Source: Okapia johnstoni
Lineage: Eukaryota; Chordata; Mammalia; Artiodactyla; Giraffidae
Length of the DNA: 64,000 bases
Assembly: GCA_024291935.2 (NCBI GenBank)
Contig: CM044307.1
Span: forward strand, 94,245,461 to 94,309,460
Direction: 5' to 3'
In this document: piece after piece, positions 48,206-59,190 of the stretch
Position numbering within the stretch: the first letter of the stretch is position 1
How the letters are laid out: each line of letters begins with the position of its first letter
Notes under the pieces: generated by a model
What the model was told of the DNA's origin: nothing
Database searches by the model: none
Seen by the model: only the letters and a program-made list of their open reading frames with translations
Translations under genes and position numbers: made by a program

Positions 48206-48847
48206 TTTTTTTTTTTTTTTGCTGTTATAATCCAGTGTTACTTTTATTCAGTTTTATCTATTTTTTTAACTTTACAATATTATATTGGTTTTGCTGTACA
48301 CTGACATGAATCCACCATGGGTGTACATGTGTTCCCCTTCCAGAACCCCTCTCCCACCTCTCTCCCCATCCCATCCCTCTGGGTCATCCCAGTGGCCACC
48401 AGCCCCGAGCACCCTGTATCATGCATCGAACCTGGACTGGCGATTCATTTCACATATGATAATTTACATGCTTCAATGCCATTCTCCCATATTATCCCGC
48501 CCTTGCCCTCTCCCATAGAGTCCAAAAGACTGTTCTATACATCTGTGTATCTTTTGTTATCTTGCATACAGGGTTATCATTACCATCTTTCTAGATTCCA
48601 TATATAGGCGTTAGTATACTGTATTGGTGTTTTTCTTTCTGGCTTACTTCACTCTGTATAATAGGCTCCAGTTTCATCCACCTCATTAGAACTGATTCAA
48701 ATGTATTCTTTTTAATGGCTGAGTAATATTCCATTGTGTATATGTACCGCAGCTTTCTTATCCATTCGTCTGCTGATGGACATCTAGGTTGCTTCCATGT
48801 CCTGGCTATTATAAACAGTGCTGCGATGGACATTGGGGTACACGTGT
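48206..48847 (-). mobile_element. Young L1 LINE, 5'-truncated (642 bases)
   Basis: A perfect 16-base duplication, ATGATAACCCATTTCT, at 48190-48205 and 48848-48863. Inside is L1 3' UTR and the ORF2 end on the minus strand, starting with a poly(T) tract; the peptide YIYTMEYYSAIKKNTF is still open at 48591-48833. The perfect duplication and open frame suggest a recent insertion. Confidence 0.96.
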
Positions 48848-48863
48848 ATGATAACCCATTTCT

Positions 48864-49634
48864 AATGCTGCAAGGTACCTGGCTTTAAAGGAAATTAGAG
48901 GATAAACTTTGAAAAAAAATGTATCATATAATCAAAGTAATATTATAAACAAACCAAGATACCCCTGAACCAATTTCTAGATTAATTCAGAAAGGTATAA
49001 TTATTAATAACTCCATTTTAAATGACTCCCTCCCTCCCAGCACACACGCACACCTCCCTATCCCCGAATCAATCTTGATGACATTTCTCTTCTGGTATGT
49101 TCTCCATGTGGCACCCATCATGTGATGAATCTCACCTCATCCTAATTATACAATATAAATGCTTCTGTGTTACAAGTTGATTTTTCACATTTGTCTATTA
49201 GCCTTGCATTCATTGGTGGTTGCCAGTTTATTAAGACATATGAAACACAGAGAAAAACTACTAGTATCTAATCTTGAAATAAAATCCCTGTGCATTCCTA
49301 AAGTGTGTGTACTCTCTAGAGAAAATCTTATACCCATAAAATTATGACAAATCATTTTAAAATTTTAACATTCTAATTAAAGCTCAAATTCTCTAGCTAA
49401 ATGAATCAACATTCCTTCTTCATTCTTTCTAAATCTAGTTACTCAGGTGATCCAGTGTCATTTATCATCCAGTACTCATAGCATCATTATTTTTTTTTCC
49501 ATTACTCAATAATTTTGGTATTTTTTTTTGCCAGCAAAGATAGTGTCAAACACTCATATTTAGAGAAGATGAATAATTTTCTCCCTGCGGACAAAAAGTT
49601 AACTTTAATGCTTGTATTCAATGTTAAGGCTGTT
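48864..49634. other. Intronic sequence, nothing recognised
   Basis: AT-rich; T runs at 49492 and 49522. No gene. Confidence 0.5.
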
Positions 49635-49648
49635 TAGTACATTAGATA

Positions 49649-50300
49649 ACACATATTCACCAGGCTTCCCTGGTGGCTCAGACAGTAAAGAATCTGCCTG
49701 CAATGCAGGAGACGAGGTTTGATCCTTGGGTTGGGAGGATTCCCTGGAGAAGGGAACAGCAATACACTCCAATATATGTATATTGGCAATATAAAAAATA
49801 GACCAGAAAGAATAAGGGAGGGGTTTCAGACATCAAGTAACAGATAGCCCATTGTATCCATCTATGACAGAGGTGGAGCTTCCCATGACAGAGTTGATGG
49901 GTTTCTGAATAGGACTGTGGCAGCTGAGGTGGAGCAGAGGGAATGCCCTTAAGAAAGATTAAGAGACAGAAATTCCAGAATGTAGCTGCTATTAAGTGTG
50001 GTGGCTACAAGATGGAGAAAACTTTCCAATAATAAACAGATTGCTGGGTTGAGTGTTCTGTCAATAAACCCAACCCAGAGCATATGGGGACTTCCCTGGT
50101 GGCTCAGTGGTAAAGGATCTGCCTGCAATGCAGGAGACTGAGTTGGATCCCTGGATTGGGAGGATCCCATGGAAAAGGGAACAGCAATCCACTCTAGTAT
50201 TCTTGCCTGGAGAATTCCATGAACAGAGGAGCCTGGCAGGCTACAGTCAGTCCATGGAATCGTAAAGAGTCGAACATGACTGAATGACTAACACTACTAC
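49649..50300 (+). mobile_element. Composite insertion: two Bov-tA SINEs plus unique DNA
   Basis: A perfect 14-base repeat, TAGTACATTAGATA, at 49635-49648 and 50301-50314 encloses 652 bases. These are 13 extra bases, the 5' half of a Bov-tA SINE (49662-49775), about 310 bases of unassigned sequence, and a complete Bov-tA SINE (50086-50300) in the same direction, ending in CTAACACTACTAC. The first SINE is cut off in the BovA body and does not resume. Confidence 0.85.
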
Positions 50301-50430
50301 TAGTACATTAGATATGCTTTGTTATTAGAACTAGTTTTTCACACTACCTCATCAGCCCATTATGAAAGATGAATTAAATATGTCTGCTTTAATATTTATG
50401 AAACAAGAAGCTAAACTTGGAGCTATTTAG

Positions 50431-50612
50431 GCTTCCCTGGTGGCTCAGATGGTAATCTACCTGCAATACAAGAGACCCAGGTTCAGTCCCTACATGAGGA
50501 AGATCCCCTGGAGAATGGAATGGCAACCCACTCCAGTATTCTTGCCTGGACAGTTCTATGGACAGAGGAGCCTGGTGGGCTATAGTCATTGAGATCAACT
50601 GAGCAACTACAC
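50431..50612 (+). mobile_element. Bov-tA SINE
   Basis: Plus strand: GGCTTCCCTGGTGGCTCAGA, a decayed B box (GGTTCAGTCCC), the BovA body and a shortened end. About 450 bases before the last exon. Confidence 0.9.
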
Positions 50613-50865
50613 TTTAAACTGTTATGTCATTCTTTTTTTTCCCTTTCAGTGCCAAAAGAAATTACATTACACCTAACGGTCAAAATCTGTTTCATTGCAT
50701 TTCATTACTAAGCTCCCTCCGCATATTAGATATACCTACTTAGCTCACTCCACACATTAAATATACATTCTGTAGTGACTGTGACACTTTTTTTAGACAG
50801 ATTCTTGTTTATATATGTTGGACATGGGCTCATTTTAAGACATGTATTTACCATTTTTATGTTTT

Positions 50866-51040
50866 ATTTTTTATTGAAACATAGTACAATATTGTGTTGT
50901 TTTCAGGTACACTGTATACCTGTATATATTTGACATTTGCATACATTATGAAACAATCACCATGATAAGTGTAATAACCATCTGCCCTCATACAAAGTTA
51001 TTAGAGTATTATTGATCATATAACTTATGCTATCTGTTTA
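50866..51040 (-). mobile_element. Ancient L1 LINE 3' end
   Basis: Diverged minus-strand L1 end (TTATTGAAACATAGTACAAT at 50870-50889; GAAACAATCACCATGATAAG further on). It finishes just short of the last exon's acceptor. Confidence 0.6.
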
Positions 51041-51064
51041 CCATTCTAACATTTCTGTTTCCAG

Positions 51065-51208
51065 CTAAAGAACTTCATGAAGAGCTATGACGGAGTAGCC
51101 TCTGCCTCTTTCTCAAGAGCTGTGGAAACTGTCGAAGCCAATGTACGCTGGAAAATGCTTTATCAGGACGAGCTTTTCCAGTGGTTAGGAAAAGCTCTGA
51201 GACATTAA
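51065..51208 (+). CDS. TRHDE: TRHDE terminal coding exon with stop
   Basis: 47 codons and TAA at 51206-51208, phase 0 after TTTCCAG. The peptide (visible residues 249-295) ends WLGKALRH, the known C-terminus of the TRH-degrading ectoenzyme. It includes FSRAVETVEANVRWK, the last-helix signature common to this M1 subfamily. The whole visible protein is 295 residues; if the full enzyme is about 1024 residues, as in human, this is roughly residues 730-1024. All seven exons together show no internal stop or frameshift, so the gene looks functional here. Confidence 0.98.
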   Translation, partial: LKNFMKSYDGVASASFSRAVETVEANVRWKMLYQDELFQWLGKALRH

Positions 51209-53525
51209 TAAGTGTCTCTTATAAACAGTTTGACTCAGAATTTTGTGAGAAGACCTGCTTTAGAATGAGGAATATGGCCAGATTTTCAGTGTTAACATGT
51301 GGGAGGAAATTTTTTTTTTAATTTTAGGAAATATTTTTGTTTTATTCATTCTGTTTTGTTTCTCTACTGGGTGTTCTTCTCTTAAGAAACTCTTGCAAGT
51401 GAATCTAGCCATGACTGCTTCTGCTGTACATTCCTTGCTGTACAGGACCAAATATGATAGTGGTGCATGTTGACGTTGCAGTCAGTATGGAAAAACATAT
51501 TCAGAAAATATTGTGCATGGTTGTATGGTCCTGCCTGTGTTCCAGCATGCTTATTTAAAATGTCCAATGTTGTATGTGAGTATATGTTACATCTGGGATG
51601 GGCATTATACAAAAGCACAAAGATTATCTATGACAATCAGTGTTGCAACAAAAGAAAAACTAAAACAGGGAGTTATAGTCGTAGTCCTGGGCAATGTGAG
51701 AGGCGAAATCACTCTTTAAGTGACTGGTGTCATGTATTTCAGCACTTGGATTGTCTTGCAATGATTAGTGTGTTACTAACTCATTTTCCTCGAGTTAAAG
51801 CTGTGTATATGTTTTTAAAAAGGCATATAGATACTGTGTGCATATGTATATGTGCATATGGAAGCCCAATATGTATATAGTATGCTATACACTGCACTTG
51901 TGCAAAAACTTCACCTCAAAGAAAATTTATCTCTTTTTATAAACTTATGCAAACTTTGAAAATGCTTCAAAGAATTTATCTCAGTACTATCCTTCTTGAC
52001 AATTTCCTGATAAATTTCTCACCTGTTATAGATTTTTTTCATCTATTTCCTGAATAGTCTATCCTACTACATAAAATGAACTAAAAAAATTTTTACATAC
52101 AGACGGTCTTCTGATTTTCCTAAATGGCAGCCTCACCTCATAAATATAGATTCTGTCATCATTTTGGTCAAACTTCCTATTGGATAAACAGTTGTGCACA
52201 CTTAATGATTATCAGTGCTGAGAAAGTGTTTCTTTGTCATCTTGCTTGTTTTTCCACTTTTTTCATGTTGGGTGGGTCCAGAGAGTTAAAAGTCTCTCCG
52301 TGTGTTGATCTTTGGGTCTGTGTGAATCTAATCCCCCATCAAGCAACCCTACTTCAGGTGGATTTTAATGATCTTCGATGTCAGTTGTTCCATCCATTAT
52401 GATGAAAGTTTCTTTTCTTGAGCAAAGCGCATCCTTTGGCATTGACACCTCTGTTCTAACTGGGAATTTTGAATAGTCTTTTCCTGATTGTGTATTATGT
52501 AACACAAGTGTTTTAAAATAGTACTCTCATGCAGTAGGCCAGCTCTCCAAGCACTGCTTAGATACTCAAAAATGAACATATTTTAAGTTTACCATTATGA
52601 AATGCCAATACAACTAATCGCACATAAGCCAAATGTTTGTGGACCACTTTATGTTTTCCTGAGGTTTTTCCACTTCTCCAAATCTTCTTGCAAATCATTG
52701 AAAGAAATGTTTTCTAGCTCCAATAGTCACTGAACACTGGGGGGAGGAAAGTAGGCATTTTAGAAACCAGAGCCATAGATTTAAGTTTGTAGTAAAGAGG
52801 AACAATTTCCTAATCCATAGAACAAGTATCATCTAAAGTTGAATTTTATCTTTTTAGCAATTAATTGCTATTGCTCATATCTATTTTTTCAGCCCTTCAA
52901 TTAATATATGAATTTTAAATACTCTATGTGTTGCTAATAAGACATACTAATGCTTAATATAAAATCGAAAAGTCATCCCAACTATCTGAAGTGATGAAAT
53001 TTAACTAGTACATATCACATGTATGTGAAATCTTTAAGGGGTAAGTTCTGAAACAAAAGAATTATAAATATCACTGTCATGCAGGTCCAAAATATGTACT
53101 ATATCACCACTGGATTCATTTTGATAGAAAAGATAAAGAATTAGAGGTGGCTGTCTTGTTTTGTGTTGTGAATTACTGAAAACTTTTGGTAGTTGTGACA
53201 TTCTTTTGAGTGAAATCACCATTTCCAGCTTTGAGTTACAAGGGGTTTTATAGTTCTGTTTTCCTCTGCACTGTTAATAATTTTAATCCTCTTTCAGTAT
53301 TTTAGTGGCCTTGAACAACTGGTTTAGCTACAATGTCAAATCCTAAGTGTATAATTATGTGCAATGTTCAATACCTCATACTTGTTCAACAGTATAGTGA
53401 TATCAATGGCATTGAGATGGAATTTTTGTTCTACATATTTTTCAATAATTTATCCTTTCCAGTGTTGAAGATTATATCAAGATTTAACCTTTTTTAGTTG
53501 TTTAAATGAGTAATATTTTCAAAAT

Positions 53526-53531
53526 AATAAA
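53526..53531 (+). promoter_or_regulatory. TRHDE: Candidate poly(A) signal AATAAA
   Basis: Canonical hexamer 2.3 kb after the stop codon, followed by T-rich sequence (53600-53630) and a GT run, as expected for downstream elements, though the GT run is rather far away. Confidence 0.45.
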
Positions 53532-53635
53532 ATGACCAATGATATCTCTTGGAATATTCTGTAAAATGTAGTCATAAAATTCTATTTTCTACATAGAGTT
53601 TTTATCTTTTTTCTCTCTGTTGTCTGTCTTACAAA

Positions 53636-53637
<2 letters not shown>

Positions 53638-53681
<44 letters not shown>
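53638..53681 (+). repeat. (GT)22 microsatellite
   Basis: 44 bases of uninterrupted GT. It is in the distal 3' UTR or just downstream, depending on which poly(A) site is used. Confidence 0.97.
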
Positions 53682-53687
<6 letters not shown>

Positions 53688-53833
53688 ATGAAATAGCAAA
53701 TTGTTAAAAGAGTTCAACATCTAGGCTTAAAGTTTTACTGTGCCAGTATATGTATGACAGTAAAACTTGGTTGAAATTAGAAAGGACTACAAGTTTACCA
53801 TCCTAACTATTAAATATCTCTAGGTAATCTGTA

Positions 53834-53839
53834 AATAAA
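53834..53839 (+). promoter_or_regulatory. TRHDE: Candidate poly(A) signal AATAAA
   Basis: Second canonical hexamer, with a T-rich stretch about 15-60 bases downstream (CCCCATTTTTACACCTTTTC). A plausible alternative or main 3' end. Confidence 0.4.
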
Positions 53840-54112
53840 AAGATTTCCCCATTTTTACACCTTTTCCCTTAAAATGTTATTATAATTGTATTTTTTTTTA
53901 CATACACAAGCACAGCCTCTAAGGCTATTATCTACAATGCTGATTCTTCAGTTTCAATAACATGGATTTTACCTGGAATTTAAACTCACTTTGGTTTACA
54001 TTATTTCTGGGATAATTATATCATATGACTGAGATTTCTGTGATAGTGCAATTTACAAATATAACAGTAAAACTTACAAGGTTATTAAGGGCATACCTTA
54101 TGTTATAACTAG

Positions 54113-54332
54113 GGGCTTCCCAGGTGGCACTAGTGGTAAAGAATCTGCCTGCCAATGCAGGAGGCACAGGAGACCCAGGTTCGATCCCTGGGTCAGGAAG
54201 ATCCCCTGGAGGAGGGGATGGCAACCCACTCCAATATTCTTACCTGGAAAATCCCATGGACAGAGGAGCCTGGAGGGCTACAGTCCATGGGGTCGCAAAG
54301 AGTTGGACACAACTGAGCACGCATGCATGCAC
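54113..54332 (+). mobile_element. Bov-tA SINE
   Basis: Near-consensus plus-strand copy with A-box region GTGGCACTAGTGGTAAAG, an intact B box GGTTCGATCCC (54178-54188), the BovA body and a GCACGCATGCATGCAC tail. Confidence 0.94.
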
Positions 54333-54639
54333 AATAAATTGCACTTCATTTTCAATGCAATATACTAGTTCATTTGACTCTTTTCAAAAACATAATAAAT
54401 TATATAAACCATAATAGTCTGATCAGAACACAGACTCAAGACTAGCAACAGGAACTGTTTAAAAATTATATGATTGTTATTTGTAGAAGTTACAATAACT
54501 TAAGACTTTCAAGAAAGCCTTCCTACAACTAAAATATAAAAGACATGTTTGAAACATCTGTCAGTTGCATTAATTGGAGACTTTCCAAATATCAGAAGCC
54601 ATATCAAAATATGAGATTACATGTGTCTACAATTATTAT

Positions 54640-54848
54640 TGGGGCTCCTCTGATGGCTCAGATGGTAAAGAATCTAACTGCAATTCGGAAGATTTGGGCT
54701 TGAGTCTGGGTCTCGAAGATCCCTTGGGAAAGGGAATGGTTACCCACTCCAGTATTCTTGCTTAGAGAATTCCATGGACAGAGGAGATTATTGGGCTACA
54801 GTCCATGGGTTCACAAAGAGTTGAATAGGACTAAACAACTAACAATCT
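54640..54848 (+). mobile_element. Bov-tA SINE, diverged
   Basis: Plus-strand copy with decayed B box; BovA body intact enough to recognise (ATTCCATGGACAGAGGAG, 54769-54786). Confidence 0.87.
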
Positions 54849-55270
54849 TTCTTTTCACAATAATTGTATTATTTTTAAAAGTCTGTGTTTCTAGTTTGTA
54901 TACTGTCAAACAACTGGAAGAAGTGTTAATCAGCTTTCACTTTTAGTCAGTGTAAATAGCCAAATCATGGAAAAAATACAGCTCATTGATAACACTTTTC
55001 AAAATATTTTGGTGAACATTATTTAAAAATAACATTAAAATACTGACAATTTATTTTCCACAAAAATTTCTCTGATAAACTTTGTAGTAACAGATGATCA
55101 GACCACAGGTAAAATGATGTCCATTTAAATCTGTGAAAGTAATCTTTAGTAAAATGTCTATAAATCTATGCAGACCTAAGAAGTGCAACAGCAGTTTTCA
55201 TGCAAATATAGTACCACATTAGATACAGTCAAGAATTCCTAACAAAGTTTATGATAATATATTTAATTCA
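54849..55270. other. Intergenic sequence, nothing recognised
   Basis: AT-rich sequence up to the L1 target site. Confidence 0.5.
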
Positions 55271-57339
55271 AATCTATTGGAATTTTTTTCCTTTTAATAT
55301 ATTTTTTACTGAAGGATAATTGCTTTACAGAATTTTGTTGTTTTCTGTCAAACCACAACATGAGTCAGCCATAGGTATACATATATCCCCTCCCTGTTGA
55401 ACCTCTCTCCCATCTCCCTCCCCATCCCACCCCTCTAGGTTGATACAGAGCCCCTGTTTGAGTTTCCTGACCCATACAGCAAATACCTGTTGGCTATCTA
55501 TTTTACATATGGTAATGTAAGTTTCCATGTTACTCTTTCCATACATATCACCCTCTCCTCCCCTCTCCCCATGTTCATAAGTCTATTCTCTATGTCCGCT
55601 TCTCCATTGCTAACCTGTAAATAAGTTCTTCAGTACCATTTTTCTAAATTCCATATATGTGCATTAGAATACGATATTTATCTTTCTCTTTATGACTTAC
55701 TTCACCCTGTATTATAGGTTCTAGGTTAATCCACCTCATCAGAACTGACTCAAATGCATTCCTTTTTATGGCTGAGTAATATTCCATTGTGTATATGTAC
55801 CACTACTTCTTAATCCATTCATCTGTCGATGGACATCTAGGTTGCTTCCATGTTCTAGCTATTGTAAATAGTGCTGCAATGAACAATGGGATACACGTGT
55901 CTTTTTCGATTTTGGTTTCCTCAGGGTATATGCCTAGGTGTGGGATTTCTGGGTCATATGGTGGTTTTATCCCTAGTTTTTCAAGGAATCTCCATACCAT
56001 CTTCTATAGTGGCTGTATCAATTTATATTCCCACCAACTGCAAGAGCATTCCCTTTTCTCCACACCCTCTCCAGCATTCATTGTTTGTAGAGGTTTTGAT
56101 GATGGCCATTCTGACTGGTATGAGTTGATATCTCATTGTGGTTTTGATTTGCATTTCTCTAATAATGAGCAATGTTGAGCATCATTTCATGTGTTTGTAA
56201 GCCATCTGTATGTCTTCTTTGGAGAAATGTCTGTTTAGGTCTTTTTCCCACTTTCTGATTGGATTGTTTGTTTTTCTGGTATTGAATTGTATGAACTGCT
56301 TGTATATTTTGGAAATTAATCCTTTGTCAGTTGTTTCATTTGCTGTTATTTTCTCCCATTCTGAGAGTTGTCTTTTCACCTTGCTTATAGTTTCCTTTGC
56401 TGTGCAAAAGCTTTTAAGTTTAATCAGGTCCCACATGTTTACTTTTGCTTTTATTTCCATTACTCTAGGAGGTGGGTCATAGAGGATCTTGCTTTGATAT
56501 ATGTCATTGAGTGTTCTGCATATGTTTTCCTAGAGGAGCTTTATAGTTTCTGGTCTTACATTTAGGTCTTTAATCCATTTTTAGTTTATCTTTGTGTATG
56601 ATTTTAGGAAGTGTTCTAATTTCATTCTTTTACATGTAACTGCAGTTTTCCCAGCATTTATTCAAGAGGCTGTCTTTGCCCATTTTATATTCTTGCTTCC
56701 TTTGTCAAAAATAAGTTACCCATAGGTGCATGGGTTTATTTCTGGTTTTTCTATCTTGTTCCATTGGTCTATATTTCTGTTTTTGTGTCGGTACCATAGT
56801 ATCTTGATGACTGTAGCTTTGTAGTATAATCTGAAGCCAGGAAGCTTGATTTCTCCAGCTCCATTCTTCTTTCTCAAGACTGCTTTGGTTATTCGGGGTC
56901 TTTTGTGTTTCCATAAGAATTGTGAAATGTTTTGTTCTAGTTCTGTGAAAAATGTCATTGGTAATTTGATGGGGATCACATTGAATCTGTAGACTGCATT
57001 TGGTAGCATAGTCATGTTCACAACATTTATTCTTCCTACCCAGAAACATGGATGGAATATCTCTCCATCTGTTTATGTCATCTTTGATTTCTTTCATCAA
57101 TGTCTTATAATTTTCTGTGTACAGTACTCTACTTAGGTAAGTTTATTCCTAGGTATTTAATTCTTTTTGTTGCAATGGTGAATGGGATTGATTCTTTAAT
57201 TTCTCTTCCTGATTTTTCATTGTTTGTATATAGAAATGCAAGTAATTTCTGTGTATTGATTTTGTATCCTGAAACTTTGCTAAATTCACTGATTAGCTCA
57301 CTGATTAGCTAGTAATTTTCTGATACTATCTTTAGGGTT

Positions 57340-57720
57340 TTCTATGTACAATATCATGTCATCTGCAAACAGTGCGAACTTTACTTCTTCTTTTCCTATC
57401 TGGATTCTTTTTATTTCTTTTTCTTCTCTAATTGCTGTCTAGAACTTCCAGAGCTATCTTGAATAATAGTGGGGAAGTGGACACCCTTGTCTTGCTCCTG
57501 ATCTTAGGGGGAATGCTTTCATTTTTTCACTATTGAGAATAATGTTTGCTGTAGGCTTATCATATATGGCCTTTACTATGTTGAGGTAGGTTCCTTCTAT
57601 GCCCATTTTTTGAAGAATTTTAATCATAAATGGGTGCTGAATTTTGTCAAAGGCTTTTCCTGCATCTATTGAGATGATCATATGGTTTTTATCTTTCCAT
57701 TTGTTAATATGGTGTATCAC
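57340..57720 (-). pseudogene. L1 ORF2 remnant: reverse-transcriptase core
   Basis: The open part 57454-57720 shows the motif A region [18 protein letters not shown] and GARQGCPL (motif B, now broken). The catalytic FADD lies at 57358-57369 in a shifted frame. Confidence 0.88.
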
Positions 57721-58009
57721 ATTGATTTATTGGCATATATTGAAGAATCCTTGCATAAACCCTGGAATAAATCTTGGAATAAACCCAAAATGATCATGGT
57801 GTATGAGCTTTTTGATGTGCTGGTGAATTCTGTTTGCTAAAATTTTGTTGAGGATTTTTACATCTATGTTCATCAGTGATATTGGCCATGATATTGGTTC
57901 ATCAGTGATATTATTTTGTGTTGTCTTTGTCTGGGTTTGGTATCAAGGGGATGTTGGCATCATAGAATGAGTTTGGAAGTGTTCCTTCCTCTACACATTT
58001 TTGAAAGAG

Positions 58010-58435
58010 TTATAGAAGGATAGGCATTAGCTCTTCTCTAAATGTTTGACAGAATTCTCCTGTGAACCCATCTGGTCCTGAGCTTTTGTTTTTTGGGAGA
58101 CTTTTGACCACGGCTTCAATTTCAGAGCTTGTAAATGGGTTGTTCATAATTTCTATTTCTTCCTGGTTCAGTCTTGGAAGATTGAACTTTTCTAAGAATC
58201 TGTCCATTTCTTTCAGGTTATCAATTTTATTGCCATATAGTTGTTCATAATAGTCTCTTATAATCCTTTGTCTTTCTGAATTTGTTGTAACCTCTCCTTT
58301 TTCATTTCTAATTTTGTTGATTTGATTCTTCTCTCTTTTTTTCTTGATGAGTCTGGCTAGAGGTTTGTCAATTTTGTTTATCTTCTCAAAGAGCCAGCTT
58401 TTCGTTTCGTTAACCTTTACTGTTATTTCTTTCAT
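58010..58435 (-). pseudogene. L1 ORF2 remnant: region before RT
   Basis: 141 open codons with [35 protein letters not shown] and the [18 protein letters not shown] block that opens the L1 reverse-transcriptase domain. Confidence 0.9.
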
Positions 58436-58980
58436 TTCTTTTGCACTTATTTCTGCTCAGATGCTTTCTTTCCTTCTACTAAGTTTGGGGGTTTCTTTGT
58501 TCTTCTTTTTGCAGTTGTTTTAGGTGTAAAGTTAGGTTTTCTGTTCGATGCTTTTTTTGTTTCTTGAGTTGGATAGCATTGCTGTAAACTTCCCTCTTAG
58601 ACCTGCTTTTGCTGCATCCCATAGGTTTTGTGTTGTCGTGTTTTCATTGTCATTTGTTTCTGGAAATTGTTTGATTTCCCTTTCGATTTCTTCAGTAACC
58701 TGTTGGTTATTTAGAAACATGTTGTTTAATCTCCATGTGTTTGCATTTCTTACAGTTTTTTTTTCCCCTATAATTGATATCTAGACTCATAGAGTTGTGG
58801 TCAGAGAAGATGCTTGATATGATTTCAATTTTATTAAACTTACTGAGGTTTGATTTGTGACCTAAGATGTGGTCTATCCTGGAGAATGTTCCATGTGCAC
58901 TTGAGAAGAAGGTGTATTCTTCCGCATGTGGATGAATGTCTTGAAGATATCAATGAGATCCATTTCATCTAATATATCAT

Positions 58981-59190
58981 TTAAGACTTGTGTTTTTTGT
59001 TAATTTTCTGTTTTGATGATCCGTCCATTGGTGTGAGTGGGGTGTTAAAGTCTCCTACTATTATTGTGTTACTGTCAGTTTCTCCTTGTATGTCTGTTAG
59101 TGTTTGTCTTATGCATTGAGGTGCTCCTATGTGGGGTGCATAGATATTTACCATTGTTATGTCTTCCTCTTGGATTGATCCCTTCATCAT
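58981..59190 (-). pseudogene. L1 ORF2 remnant: endonuclease part
   Basis: EEDITMVNIYAPHIGAPQ and NTIIVGDFNTPLTPMD are conserved L1 endonuclease blocks; the Asp and Asn of GDFN belong to the active site. The N-terminal half of the domain is missing through the internal deletion. Confidence 0.9.

Larger units (their letters stand above)
51209..53850 (+). other. TRHDE: TRHDE 3' UTR (end uncertain)
   Basis: It follows the stop codon without any recognised transposon for about 2.9 kb, unlike the introns. That is consistent with a retained, constrained 3' UTR. Two AATAAA candidates lie at its far end (53526 and 53834). The 137-codon frame at 51467-51880 lies within it and has no support as a gene. 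The exact end cannot be fixed without transcript data. Confidence 0.6.

Noticed and set aside
51467..51880. 137-codon frame downstream of TRHDE as a separate gene
   Set aside because: It lies in the 3' UTR, overlaps other chance frames and shows no known motif.
54113..54190. tRNA-like A and B boxes as a tRNA gene
   Set aside because: The boxes belong to the tRNA-derived head of Bov-tA SINEs; no complete cloverleaf or anticodon stem is present.
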